Assembly: GCA_017406005.1 (NCBI GenBank)
Contig: JAFQZI010000137.1
Coordinates: forward strand, 29,068-93,067
Source of the DNA: Oscillospiraceae bacterium
GTDB lineage: Bacteria; Bacillota; Clostridia; Oscillospirales; Oscillospiraceae
Reading direction: 5' to 3'
Length of the DNA: 64,000 bases
The notes below the pieces were generated by a model. The model made no database searches. It saw only the letters and a list, made by a program, of their open reading frames with translations, and had not been told where the DNA came from. The position numbers were made by a program, and so were the translations under genes. Each line of letters starts with the position of its first letter. Position 1 is the stretch's first letter. Below are positions 25,571 to 34,177 of this stretch, piece by piece.

Positions 25571-25602
25571 AGCTGCCTTTCCCGGCAGCTTATTCTTTAT
25601 TT
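25571..25602 (+). terminator. Hairpin terminator after the toroid gene
   Basis: AGCTGCC (25571-25577) pairs with GGCAGCT (25584-25590), followed by a T-rich tract. It lies immediately before the AraC start. Confidence 0.6.
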
Positions 25603-25618
25603 ACGGAGAAATTCTGAC

Positions 25619-26770
25619 ATGGAGGAAATTGCACAAAAAACAAAGCTCCTCTTAAAAGATATGGAGCAGAATATTCGAAGGCTGATTTTTTCTTATATGA
25701 TTATTGGCCGCTTTCCAAACGACTGGTCGTTTGAAGCGTATAACGATTACCTTGCAGCCCGTAGCGTTACTCTCCGCTGTTTTATTTTCTGGTTGGATAA
25801 AATGGATGCAGACGTCTTAAACCGCAGACAGATTTCAACTATGATTGAAGAGAAATATCCCTATGTGTGCGCGAGAGTATATGATACTTTCATAGTATGT
25901 CTCAGTTTTGATAGAGCAGACCGGCCGGAAATAAGATCCGACGGAATAAAGGAAATTATCCTGAGTGAAACCGCATATCCATTTATACAGTGTTTTGAAA
26001 GTGAGCCGCTAACGGATTTGTGGCAAATGGTCAGCACCTATCATGCATTATGTGCAACAGCCGAAAAAACAACCGTTCCAGATCGAGGCGGACGAACTAT
26101 TCGCCTGTACGCACTGGAACGGGAAGTGTTGGATGATACGATTGAATATGAAAGTGATAGTATCAGAGCTGCCCTGGAAGAAATTGCACGATTGATCGAT
26201 AGAATTAACCGACATGATTGGATTAAAGATCAGAGCTATTTCTGCTTTCTGTGGCGATACATTGACAGGGGGATCTTTCAGAGATGCGGAAAGCGGGCAT
26301 CTATCGAGGAGAAGAATTCAATCGATCAAGAACTGCAATCTGCGGAAGGCCTGGATGATGCGGTCAATATTTTATGTGGTTTTATTGAAGCAGACGCCCG
26401 GGCAGTTGGCCTGTTGAACAGCAATAACAAATCCAGCAGTTATCATCGGATCATTGAAATGGCAAAGCAGTATATTATCGAAAACTGTGCTGGAGATGTT
26501 TCCCTGGAAAGAGTGGCAAGGGAAGTCGGTTTTTCCAGCTTTTACCTGAGTAAACTATTCAAAAAAGAAGAAGGGGTAAATTATAAAGATTATGTAATAT
26601 CTGTTCGCATGGAAAAGGCTAAACAACTGATTCTGGAGGGAAGATTGAACGTCAGCGAAGTAGCAGTTGCGGTCGGGTATAATAACAATACCTATTTTGG
26701 GAAAGCCTTTAAAAACTATTTTAATGTCACGGCAAAGGACATGAGACTTTACAGGAGAAGCAGAGAATAG
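25619..26770 (+). CDS. AraC-family transcriptional regulator
   Basis: The protein has 383 residues. The C-terminal ~105 residues form a complete AraC double helix-turn-helix (DVSLERVAREVGFSSFYLSKLF and LNVSEVAVAVGYNNNTYFGKAF). The long N-terminal region (~270 residues) is helical and not recognised as a known effector domain. The start chosen is ATG 25619 with GGAG 10 nt upstream; the in-frame extension to 25529 overlaps the previous gene and the hairpin. It ends the TRAP 1 operon region and converges on uxuA. Target genes are unknown, with the TRAP 1 or uxu operons the obvious candidates. Confidence 0.87.
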   Translation: MEEIAQKTKLLLKDMEQNIRRLIFSYMIIGRFPNDWSFEAYNDYLAARSVTLRCFIFWLDKMDADVLNRRQISTMIEEKYPYVCARVYDTFIVCLSFDRADRPEIRSDGIKEIILSETAYPFIQCFESEPLTDLWQMVSTYHALCATAEKTTVPDRGGRTIRLYALEREVLDDTIEYESDSIRAALEEIARLIDRINRHDWIKDQSYFCFLWRYIDRGIFQRCGKRASIEEKNSIDQELQSAEGLDDAVNILCGFIEADARAVGLLNSNNKSSSYHRIIEMAKQYIIENCAGDVSLERVAREVGFSSFYLSKLFKKEEGVNYKDYVISVRMEKAKQLILEGRLNVSEVAVAVGYNNNTYFGKAFKNYFNVTAKDMRLYRRSRE

Positions 26771-26779
26771 AGTACAATT

Positions 26780-27730
26780 CTAACCGTTCTCAACCGTCTC
26801 AAGAATACCTTTCAGGTACCCGATCGCATAGAGACGACCCAGGGCATCATAACCTTGATTTACCATTGTCTCGCCAACAAGTGTAGGTACATGGTCAACA
26901 CGAATGGGGACATCAATACCGCAATTTGAATACAGCTTCATAATCTTAGGCATATCCAGATCACCATTATCATGAAAGGTCTCATGGAAATCTGTTTTTG
27001 TGCCGGTAACGTTCCTGAAATGAATAAACATTATTTTGTCAGCCAATGCCGGAATGACTTTATAAAGATCTTCACCCATAATGTAGTAACAAGCCTGGCA
27101 GAAGGTTACGCCGAGATAGGGGCTTTCTACGATATCCCGGACAGCATGTCGTATATTATTATATGAAATCATAATATGCGAAACATCTCCAAGCTTCTGC
27201 AAAGGAGGATCATCGGGATGCAGAGCGAGTCTTATCCCATATTTTTCTGCTTCCGGAATCACAGCTTTGATGAAATAAGTATAATTGGTCCACAATTCTT
27301 CTGAGGAGATAGACGCAGTGATAGGCTGGTACTCATCCAATTTGAACCCGGTAACCCTTGCGCCACCACGCTCCAGAATGTTATTTCTTGTTCTTGTCCA
27401 TCCCACATAAGCCATCCAGTTAAAACAGATTGTACGGATATCCAGCTCGTCCATAATGGGAAACATCTTCAAGACCTTTTCGATGCATTCATCACGCATG
27501 CTGTCACCGGCTTTGATATGATCGTGGAGTGAGTTGGGCATGGGTTCTATAATAATAGGTTTTATTCCATAATCGACAAAACGTTTGTGAACGGGCAGCC
27601 AATCTGACCGACAAGAAGGATCAAAGCCGGGATCCTCTGGAAGCCGGATCACACCATGCCTTACACCGAGCTGGCGGCCTATCTCCCATGTAGAATCGGG
27701 GGTTGAGCGATAATAGTCTGTAAGTATCAT
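26780..27730 (-). CDS. uxuA: Mannonate dehydratase-like protein (UxuA family, short form)
   Basis: UxuA dehydrates D-mannonate to 2-keto-3-deoxygluconate. The chosen ATG 27730 (CAGGAG upstream) gives 316 residues, shorter than the ~350-395 of typical UxuA. Recognisable motifs are LALHPDDPP, GVTFCQACYYIMG, MFIHFRNVTG, FHETFHDNGDLDM and PIRVDHVPTL, which supply the metal-binding His, Cys and Asp residues of the family. It is the third gene of a leftward uxaC-uxuB-uxuA operon, with a 4-nt gap after uxuB. Its product would be used by the fused KDG kinase/KDPG aldolase at 17314. Confidence 0.85.
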   Translation of the reverse strand: MILTDYYRSTPDSTWEIGRQLGVRHGVIRLPEDPGFDPSCRSDWLPVHKRFVDYGIKPIIIEPMPNSLHDHIKAGDSMRDECIEKVLKMFPIMDELDIRTICFNWMAYVGWTRTRNNILERGGARVTGFKLDEYQPITASISSEELWTNYTYFIKAVIPEAEKYGIRLALHPDDPPLQKLGDVSHIMISYNNIRHAVRDIVESPYLGVTFCQACYYIMGEDLYKVIPALADKIMFIHFRNVTGTKTDFHETFHDNGDLDMPKIMKLYSNCGIDVPIRVDHVPTLVGETMVNQGYDALGRLYAIGYLKGILETVENG

Positions 27731-27734
27731 TGTA

Positions 27735-28586
27735 TTATACTCCTGCATGAGCCTGGAATCCGCCATCAACGGCAACAGTTTGGCCAGTAACGTATGCTGA
27801 CAGACGATCGTCAAGCAGCCAGTCAATTGTACCCAGTAAATCCTCAGGATTTCCAAATCGACCGGATGGCGTTTGCCTGATTACGCTCTTCCCACGTTCT
27901 GTTAGACCGATTTCCGGACTTCCAAGGATTTTGATACTACGGTCATTAATAAAAAAACCTGGCGCGACTGCATTGACACGGATCCCCGCATTTGCGAAAT
28001 AAACGGCTAAAAACTCGGTTAAGTTTACAATACCTGCTTTAGCTATTGCATAAGCAGGGACTCTGGTGAGGGGCCTGTAAGAATTCATAGATGCGAAGTT
28101 AATTACAGCTCCAGCATTTTCCGCAGCCATCTGTTTGCCGAAAACACGCATGGGAACGACAGTCCCAATAGTATTCGTCCGCACAACGCTTTCAAAAATA
28201 TCCATGTCAAGATCAAAAAAGCCTCGCATTTCTTCGGGCTTTTCGTCGCTTAATTCCAAGGGGTCAAAATAATAGTTTGTCGTAATAGCTTTGTTGTTAT
28301 TCCCGCCAGCACCATTAATCAGGAATCTGCAGGATCCCCATTCTTCCTTCACTTCATCGGCGACTTTTTGTAAGGACTTCTCATCACAAACATCGGCGGT
28401 TTTGATCATACATGTTCCATTAACAGCATGAATCGAATCGGCTGTTTTTTTTAGTTTTTCAAAAGTTCTGCCAATAAGAACAACGTAACAGCCTCTTTCT
28501 GCCAGGTGTTTTGCGATGACAGAGCAAAGCTTCCCTCCGGCTCCGGTTACTACAGCGACCTTTCTTTCAAAATAAATATCACCCAT
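27735..28586 (-). CDS. uxuB: SDR-type D-mannonate oxidoreductase (fructuronate reductase)
   Basis: This is an SDR of 283 residues with TGAGGKLCSVIAKHL at the cofactor site, a long loop with INGAGGNNNKAITTN, catalytic Ser in NFASMNSYRP and YAIAKAGIVN as Tyr/Lys motif. The NGAGGNN insertion and the overall length match the SDR-type fructuronate reductases of Firmicutes (Bacillus YjmF type), not the long-chain UxuB of E. coli. Position between uxaC and uxuA supports fructuronate to mannonate reduction. Confidence 0.87.
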   Translation of the reverse strand: MGDIYFERKVAVVTGAGGKLCSVIAKHLAERGCYVVLIGRTFEKLKKTADSIHAVNGTCMIKTADVCDEKSLQKVADEVKEEWGSCRFLINGAGGNNNKAITTNYYFDPLELSDEKPEEMRGFFDLDMDIFESVVRTNTIGTVVPMRVFGKQMAAENAGAVINFASMNSYRPLTRVPAYAIAKAGIVNLTEFLAVYFANAGIRVNAVAPGFFINDRSIKILGSPEIGLTERGKSVIRQTPSGRFGNPEDLLGTIDWLLDDRLSAYVTGQTVAVDGGFQAHAGV

Positions 28587-28603
28587 CGTTTAGTCCTCCC
28601 TTA

Positions 28604-29941
28604 TTATTCGATCAATCGATTTGCATTTTCATAGCATATTGCGCGGACAAGTTCGCATAGAATCTCAAAATCGTTCGGAAACTCACCAAGCTCAGATTTT
28701 TGGCCAATCCAGCCACATAGCATCCGTCTGAAATAATCATGCCTTGATAGAGAAAAAAGGCTTCTGGAATCAGTAGTCATCCCGACAAAGGTACCTAAAA
28801 CGCTGTAGGAACTAAAAATATCCAGCATTTCACGCATGCCCTGCAGATGATCACACCACCACCAGGCAGGTCCTTGCATAACACCGCGGAAGGAACCGCT
28901 TAAAACGGAAAACATAGCATTATCTGAAGGATTTAATGTATAAAGGATTATACGAGGTAATCCTTCGCGCCCTAGTTCGATATCGTCTAACATCTGCACA
29001 AGAGATTCAATGTTGACTGAATTACCGATACAAGCAAAGCCGCCGGCTCCTCCAGCTGCATTGCGCAATTTTGTGCTGGTATATCGTTGTGCGCCAATAT
29101 GCAGTTGCATAGTCCAGTTTCTTTGAGCATATTGCCCGGCAAGAAATCTTAAGAGTGCTGAAGATAGTTGAATTTTATCAGATACGCTTAAGACTTCATC
29201 TGAAAGCATTCTTTTGAATCGTTCATCACTCCTGCCATCGTCTTTTTGATATCTGAAACCATTATCCAAAGCGTGATCGCTGAATCTGCAATTTGCCTCC
29301 TGGAATGCATTTAAGCGATGGATTACTGCAGATTGGAAAGACTCTAAATCATTTATCTCTATTCCGGTTAATGCAGAAAGCTTTTTTATAAAACTTGGAG
29401 ATGGTGTAATGAGATCATCCCCACGAAGAGAAGGTGCCAAACTTTGTATCGAGAAAAAAGCAGAAAGATTATCGAGGATAGAAGCACAAGGTGCAGCGTA
29501 TTTTATCGAAAACCGATTATAAATCCTAAGGCTGGAGAAAGCTTTTGTCTGAAGCATTTCATTTGCTTCAGACCAAATTAATTCGGAATTGTTTTTGCAA
29601 ATTGGAGTTTGAATTTTAAATATTTTTTTTAATTCCAATCTGGACCAATCGTAAAGAGGATTTCCAATAAGCTTGGGATAGATTTCACACCAAGCATTAA
29701 ACTTTTCTCTGTCGGATGCATTTCCGGTAATGAGGTTTTCATCAATACCGCAAATACGCATAGCTCTATGCTTATAAGGATCGTTTAACAGCCATGCTTC
29801 TGAAATGTTCTTATACATCCTGTCTTCAGCGAGATCTTTCACTGACAAATGGTTGTGGTAGTCAATTAAAGGTAAGTCAGCTGCAATGGTATAATACAGA
29901 CGTTCTGCCATAGAGGTAGATAGTAAGAATTGATTATACAT
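28604..29941 (-). CDS. uxaC: UxaC, glucuronate (uronate) isomerase
   Basis: UxaC converts glucuronate to fructuronate and galacturonate to tagaturonate. The 445-residue protein is slightly shorter than the usual ~465. It shows the amidohydrolase-type metal site DYHNHLS near residue 28, MQLHIGAQRYTSTKLR and the C-terminal MTTDSRSLFSLSRHDYFRR. The start ATG 29941 has GGAGGT upstream. It is the first gene of the leftward uxa/uxu operon and lies next to the IclR gene. Only the glucuronate branch (uxuB, uxuA) is seen here. Confidence 0.93.
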   Translation of the reverse strand: MYNQFLLSTSMAERLYYTIAADLPLIDYHNHLSVKDLAEDRMYKNISEAWLLNDPYKHRAMRICGIDENLITGNASDREKFNAWCEIYPKLIGNPLYDWSRLELKKIFKIQTPICKNNSELIWSEANEMLQTKAFSSLRIYNRFSIKYAAPCASILDNLSAFFSIQSLAPSLRGDDLITPSPSFIKKLSALTGIEINDLESFQSAVIHRLNAFQEANCRFSDHALDNGFRYQKDDGRSDERFKRMLSDEVLSVSDKIQLSSALLRFLAGQYAQRNWTMQLHIGAQRYTSTKLRNAAGGAGGFACIGNSVNIESLVQMLDDIELGREGLPRIILYTLNPSDNAMFSVLSGSFRGVMQGPAWWWCDHLQGMREMLDIFSSYSVLGTFVGMTTDSRSLFSLSRHDYFRRMLCGWIGQKSELGEFPNDFEILCELVRAICYENANRLIE

Positions 29942-29974
29942 TTTGCTACCTCCGCGATGATATAAGATACGATT

Positions 29975-30002
29975 ATTCTATCTTAAAACTGCTTTTTTTC
30001 AA
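29975..30002 (-). promoter_or_regulatory. Predicted promoter for uxaC-uxuB-uxuA
   Basis: On the minus strand TTGAAA (30002-29997), a 16-nt spacer and TAGAAT (29980-29975). I looked for the TTTC-N7-GAAA operator upstream and found only a TTTC half-site, so this operon may be controlled differently. Confidence 0.55.
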
Positions 30003-30067
30003 TGTATGATAGTTGTAGAAAATAGTGTTTTTTTGTCTAATGAAGTAACTATAAAGCAGTCATGTTT

Positions 30068-30805
30068 TTATTCAAATGCTTTTCTACGGCTGATTTCTGC
30101 CGCTGCGATTTTTCCGGATTTAATCACTTTTTCCCGGTATTCCGGGCTGTCTTTCAGATCAGAATACAAGACGCCGAGAGAAGCAATGTTTTTTTCACCA
30201 TCCATGACTTTAAAAGCGTAAGACTGATGCTTATCTGCCGGGACTGAACAGTGGGAGTATCCACGCATACGGATTTTTTTCAGTTCCGCTTCAAGATCCG
30301 GCGTCATGACGTCCTTTTTCGATTCGTCAGCCCTTTTTGCAAGAGTATAGTGAAAGGTTTCAGCGTCCATGAAAGCCATCAACAACCTTCCGGTTGCTGT
30401 AGTTTCCAAATCCCCTTGAATCATGGAGCCGTCGCTCATCGGAAGAATATTATCAGGATCAATATGGAGAATGATATATTTTCTGCCGTTGCAAACAACA
30501 GATAGAAAGACTGCTGTATCAAGTTGGTTATGAAGCCACTTCAAGATGGGGTAGGAAAGTTTTGAAAGAGAATTATAATAGCTTCCATATCGAGAGAGCA
30601 TGTAAGACCATGGACCAAGGCGATATCCCTCTTTTCTCGATACCCGCTCAACATACAGTTCCTCACACATTGTATCTACGATATGGGAACAGGTAGATTT
30701 ATTAAGGTTTGTTTTTTCGGCGAGTTCAGCAAGAGAGATGGGAGTTTCTCCGGAATTTGACAGGATTGTGAGGATATCCATGGCTTTTTTTACGGATTTG
30801 ATCAT
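30068..30805 (-). CDS. IclR-family regulator, copy 1
   Basis: This 245-residue IclR-type regulator has an N-terminal winged helix (SLAELAEKTNLNKSTCSHIV) and a C-terminal effector domain. It is a close paralogue of the regulator at 44776: both share ERVSRKEGYRLGPW, CNGRK, IQGxxETTA, QSxAFKV and EISRR, and similar recognition helices. The start ATG 30805 aligns with the paralogue start; a GTG at 30814 is possible. Its own promoter overlaps a TTTC-N7-GAAA operator, suggesting autorepression. It lies between uxaC and TRAP system 2. IclR relatives such as KdgR sense KDG; the effector here is unknown. Confidence 0.92.
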   Translation of the reverse strand: MIKSVKKAMDILTILSNSGETPISLAELAEKTNLNKSTCSHIVDTMCEELYVERVSRKEGYRLGPWSYMLSRYGSYYNSLSKLSYPILKWLHNQLDTAVFLSVVCNGRKYIILHIDPDNILPMSDGSMIQGDLETTATGRLLMAFMDAETFHYTLAKRADESKKDVMTPDLEAELKKIRMRGYSHCSVPADKHQSYAFKVMDGEKNIASLGVLYSDLKDSPEYREKVIKSGKIAAAEISRRKAFE

Positions 30806-30833
30806 AAAACACACAACTTTTCCAATAGAATTA

Positions 30834-30848
30834 TTTCATAATTTGAAA
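30834..30848. promoter_or_regulatory. Operator overlapping the iclR copy 1 promoter
   Basis: TTTCATAATTTGAAA; the reverse complement matches the consensus TTTCTTATTATGAAA at 13 of 15 positions. It overlaps the -10 box and transcription start of iclR, a geometry expected for repression. Confidence 0.7.
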
Positions 30849-30875
30849 TATACATCAACATAGTATTTCCGTCAA
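30847..30875 (-). promoter_or_regulatory. Predicted promoter of iclR copy 1
   Basis: On the minus strand TTGACG (30875-30870), a 17-nt spacer and TATATT (30852-30847), 42 nt upstream of the start codon. Confidence 0.65.
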
Positions 30876-31008
30876 TGAATTGCAGAGATTTCATTATTGG
30901 TTATTATAAACAAAAAACAGTACCTACTTTTGTGCAAAGTGCTGAAACAGATCTCATAATAAAGCAGAATTCTCAAATAGTAATGTAAATTATTTACCAT
31001 AGAAATAA

Positions 31009-31023
31009 TTTCATGATAAGAAA
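31009..31023. promoter_or_regulatory. Operator upstream of TRAP system 2
   Basis: TTTCATGATAAGAAA; its reverse complement matches 14 of 15 consensus positions. It ends 4 bp before the TTGACT box at 31028, the same geometry as at five other promoters. Confidence 0.7.
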
Positions 31024-31027
31024 TTTA

Positions 31028-31059
31028 TTGACTTTTCAGTGTTGTAGAAGCATTATAAT
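31028..31059 (+). promoter_or_regulatory. Predicted promoter for TRAP system 2
   Basis: TTGACT (31028-31033) is followed by CATTAT at 17 nt or consensus TATAAT (31054-31059) at 20 nt. The non-ideal spacing fits an activator-dependent promoter. Confidence 0.5.
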
Positions 31060-31154
31060 ATAGGATTGATAGAATGTCTGTTTGGTTTTATCGTGCATAA
31101 AGCACGCTAAAATAATACCCGAAAACCGGGAAATAAAAGAAAAGGAGCAAAAAA

Positions 31155-32150
31155 ATGAAAAAACTCATCGCATTCGCACTTGTCCTGACGCTTATTTTGT
31201 CACTGGGTATAACCAGCGCATTTGCAAAGTCTGACTCTGTTGTACTTCGTTTCGCATTTTCTGAAGCACCAGAATCACAGACGGCAAAAATCATGGCAAC
31301 CGTAAAAGAAAACGTTGAAGCAAGGACGGAAGGCCGTGTTATTATTGAGCCTCACTGGGCAAATGAGCTTGGCTCTATTGCTGACGCCATTGAGCAGATT
31401 ACACTTGGTGGAAATATTGTTTCTTCTACCTCTGCTTCTTCCTGGGCACCGTATGGCTGTGATGATATGACAGCAATGGACTCCATGTTTGCTTTCTCGT
31501 CCACGGATGAAATTGCGAGATTTAATGAATCCGATATGTGGAAGGCAATGGTTAAAGAGATGGAGGAAAAGGGCAATATTCACATGATCTGCATGAACTG
31601 GGCAGCTGCTCCGCGTGTAATCATTGCCAACAAGCCGATCAACTCTGTGGAAGACCTGAAGGGCTTCCTGGTTCGTGTTCCGACCAACACCTATGCAGCA
31701 TGGTTCTCTGCACTTGGCGCAGCACCGGTTTCCGGAATCCCGTTTGCGGAAGTGTACACCAATATTGAATCCGGTGTTATTGAAGGCGCAGAAGCACCGT
31801 TTGCAACCCTTTCTGACTACTCTGTATACGAAGTTGCAAAATATGCATTTACTTCAAACCACACCTATGCTGCAGCTTGCTTTGGTACTTCTACAGCGAT
31901 CTGGAACCTGCTTTCTCCGGAGGATCAGGCAGTTGTAACAGAGGAGCTCACTGCCGGCGGTAAAGAGTTTACTGCTATGTGCGCAGCATCCAACGAAGAG
32001 TATATGAAGGCATTTGAAGAAGCCGGAGTTACCATTGTAGTTCCTTCTGAGGCAGATAAAGAAGCCTTTGCAGCAGCTGCTGCTGAAGCAGCAGTTACAC
32101 TCGGTCTCCGTGAAGGAGTTATGGACGAGATTAAAGCTGCAGCTAACTAA
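31155..32150 (+). CDS. dctP: TRAP transporter solute-binding protein (DctP family), system 2
   Basis: The binding protein has 331 residues, a Sec signal peptide (MKKLIAFALVLTLILSLG, cleavage after SAFA) and a DctP fold. Characteristic are GFLVRVPTNTYAAWFSALGA with the carboxylate-binding arginine and AEVYTNIESGVIEGAEAPFATL. No lipobox cysteine is present. Its place beside the uxaC/uxuBA operon and an IclR regulator makes a hexuronate (glucuronate) the most likely ligand, by inference only. Confidence 0.93.
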   Translation: MKKLIAFALVLTLILSLGITSAFAKSDSVVLRFAFSEAPESQTAKIMATVKENVEARTEGRVIIEPHWANELGSIADAIEQITLGGNIVSSTSASSWAPYGCDDMTAMDSMFAFSSTDEIARFNESDMWKAMVKEMEEKGNIHMICMNWAAAPRVIIANKPINSVEDLKGFLVRVPTNTYAAWFSALGAAPVSGIPFAEVYTNIESGVIEGAEAPFATLSDYSVYEVAKYAFTSNHTYAAACFGTSTAIWNLLSPEDQAVVTEELTAGGKEFTAMCAASNEEYMKAFEEAGVTIVVPSEADKEAFAAAAAEAAVTLGLREGVMDEIKAAAN

Positions 32151-32171
32151 TTAACACCATATTATCCTATG

Positions 32172-32201
32172 AAGGGGAAGGGGAATACCCCTTCCCCTTT
32201 T
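32172..32201 (+). terminator. Strong hairpin between dctP and dctQ (system 2)
   Basis: A 12-bp perfect stem (32172-32183 with 32188-32199, loop AATA) is followed by only a short T-tract. It probably terminates part of the transcripts, so that dctP is made in excess over the permeases. Confidence 0.7.
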
Positions 32202-32255
32202 AAAAAACAATTTATAGCTATCTACCTTGATTAGATGTCGGAAAGGAGTGAAACA

Positions 32256-32864
32256 GTGAATAAAGTCTTAAAAGGACTAAAATGGTTCATTCTGCATATA
32301 GAAGAAGTTATCGCATGCATTGCGCTGAGCATTATGCTCTGTGTTATCTTTTTCAACGTTATCATGCGATATATTTTCAGAAATCCGCTTAACTGGTCAG
32401 ACGAACTATCAATGATTTGTCTTGCCTATGTTACATTTGTGGGTGGGGCAGCAGCGTATAAGAAAAACCTTCATTTCGGCATTGATATTATTCTTGATAA
32501 ATTGCCAGAGAAAGCCAGAATGGGAATCCGAATTATAACGAATTTTGTTTTTATCATTTTGTTCGGATATACGTGTTATCTTGGATGGGTACTTACGAAA
32601 GGTGCTGTTAAGAAGTTCAATTATTCCGGCTGGTCTTATAAGATTATGGATTTTGCACTTCCTCTTGGTTTCCTTAGTATGTGTATTTATGCTGTTCGCT
32701 TTTTCATTATGGCATTTACAGATCCCAAAGCATATAAACATCGTTATGAACAAACATATGAAGAAGAAAATGTGGATAATGAGTTAATCAAAACCAGTGA
32801 AGAGATGTTTCGAAAAGCGGAAGCAATCGATGCAGATGAAGGAGAAAGGAGGAATGAGAAGTAA
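32256..32864 (+). CDS. dctQ: TRAP transporter small permease (DctQ family), system 2
   Basis: This is a 202-residue membrane protein with four membrane helices. DctQ features are FNVIMRYIFRNPLNWSDELSM and GGAAAYKKNLHFGIDII. A charged C-terminal tail of ~45 residues (YEEENVDNELIKTSEE) is longer than usual. The start is GTG 32256 with AGGAG 7 nt upstream; the earlier in-frame ATG 32235 has no site. Its stop overlaps the dctM start. Confidence 0.9.
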   Translation: MNKVLKGLKWFILHIEEVIACIALSIMLCVIFFNVIMRYIFRNPLNWSDELSMICLAYVTFVGGAAAYKKNLHFGIDIILDKLPEKARMGIRIITNFVFIILFGYTCYLGWVLTKGAVKKFNYSGWSYKIMDFALPLGFLSMCIYAVRFFIMAFTDPKAYKHRYEQTYEEENVDNELIKTSEEMFRKAEAIDADEGERRNEK

Positions 32865-34159
32865 TGTCGGGTATGACAGTTTGGCCATTAATTGTGGTAA
32901 TGATTCTCTTCTTTCTTGGGATTCCATGCTCTTTTGCAATGATGATAGTGTGCATTCCTTATTTCCTTTCTGACCCGTATATTTCTGCAACAGTAATTGC
33001 ACAGAAACTTATAGCGCAGTGTGAGTCCCAGTCATTATTGGCAATTCCGTTTTTTATTACAGCAGGCTCTATTATGAACTATTCCGGAATCTCGGAGAAA
33101 CTTCTGGAATTTGCTGACGGGCTTGTCGGTCACCTGACAGGAGGCTTGGGCCATGTAAATGTTCTGCTATCGACACTGATGGGTGGAATATCCGGATCCG
33201 GGGCTGCTGACTGTGCGATGGAGTGTAAGGTTCTTGTCCCTGAAATGTTGAAATATGGGTATTCAAAGCCGTATTCTGCAGCAGTAACTGCCTCTACTGC
33301 CTGTATTACGCCTATTATTCCGCCTGGAATTAATCTGGTTTTATTTGCCTGTTTATGTGAATGCTCTGTCGGGCGTTTGTTAGCTGCCGGATATTTACCT
33401 GGCTTGCTTTTGTGCCTTGGGATGATGCTTGTAAACCATATAATATCCAAGAAGCGTGGATATAAAGGGCACAGAAAAAACATGATGTCGGCGAAAGATC
33501 TCGGTAAGCTGTTTTTGAAATCTCTATGGGCTCTTTTTCTTCCCTTTGGCCTTATAATGGCGCTTCGTTTGGGAGTATGTACTGCTACGGAGGGCGGAGT
33601 ATTAATGGCTTTTTATTCTCTTTTTGTAGGAAAGTTCGTCTACAAAAAGCTTGAATTAAAAAAAATTCCGCAAATGCTTCAAGATGCAGTCAATTCCACA
33701 GCGCCTGTTATGATGGTGCTATGTGCAGCAAATCTTTTCAGTTATTATATGAGCTGGGAAACGATTCCTGCAAAGCTGACGAAATTTCTCATTGCAGCGA
33801 CGGGAAACAAATATGTGTTTTTGCTGTTTTGTAATATCTTGTTCCTGGTGATTGGCTGCTTCATGGACGCAATGGCTGCTATGATTGTCATTGCACCATT
33901 GCTGGCACCGGTTGTTAAAGCGTTGGGGATAAACATAGTTCATTTCGGCTTGATGATGTGTCTGAATGTTGGACTGGCTGCAATAACGCCACCATTCGGG
34001 ACATATATTTTCCTCGTTTCAGGATTGCTGAAGATGAAAACGGCAGATATGATAAAAGAAATATGGCCATTTATAGGAATAGCAATCGTTGTTCTTCTCC
34101 TGGTTACTTATGTTCCATGGTTTTCCCTTGCGATACCAAACCTGATGTATGGAGCATAA
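32864..34159 (+). CDS. dctM: TRAP transporter large permease (DctM family), system 2
   Basis: The main transport subunit has 431 residues and about 12 membrane segments. DctM signatures are LLAIPFFITAGSIMN, LMGGISGSGAADCAMECKVL, IIPPGINLVLFACLC and LNVGLAAITPPFGTYIFLV. It overlaps dctQ by one base. It is followed after 18 nt by an acyltransferase-like gene, which seems to belong to the same transcript. Confidence 0.95.
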   Translation: MSGMTVWPLIVVMILFFLGIPCSFAMMIVCIPYFLSDPYISATVIAQKLIAQCESQSLLAIPFFITAGSIMNYSGISEKLLEFADGLVGHLTGGLGHVNVLLSTLMGGISGSGAADCAMECKVLVPEMLKYGYSKPYSAAVTASTACITPIIPPGINLVLFACLCECSVGRLLAAGYLPGLLLCLGMMLVNHIISKKRGYKGHRKNMMSAKDLGKLFLKSLWALFLPFGLIMALRLGVCTATEGGVLMAFYSLFVGKFVYKKLELKKIPQMLQDAVNSTAPVMMVLCAANLFSYYMSWETIPAKLTKFLIAATGNKYVFLLFCNILFLVIGCFMDAMAAMIVIAPLLAPVVKALGINIVHFGLMMCLNVGLAAITPPFGTYIFLVSGLLKMKTADMIKEIWPFIGIAIVVLLLVTYVPWFSLAIPNLMYGA

Positions 34160-34177
34160 CATTGAAGGTAAGAACGC

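Larger units (their letters stand above)
30806..31154. other. Divergent regulatory region between iclR copy 1 and TRAP system 2
   Basis: This 349-nt AT-rich region contains no gene that I can see. It holds the leftward iclR promoter with an overlapping operator (30834-30848) and, 175 bp away, a second operator (31009-31023) next to the rightward dctP promoter. Confidence 0.7.

Noticed and set aside
25529-25618. Upstream extension of the AraC regulator
   Set aside because: It overlaps the end of the toroid gene and a terminator-like hairpin; ATG 25619 is better placed.
29942-30067. Regulon operator at the uxaC promoter
   Set aside because: Only a TTTC half-site is present at the expected distance; the GAAA half is missing.
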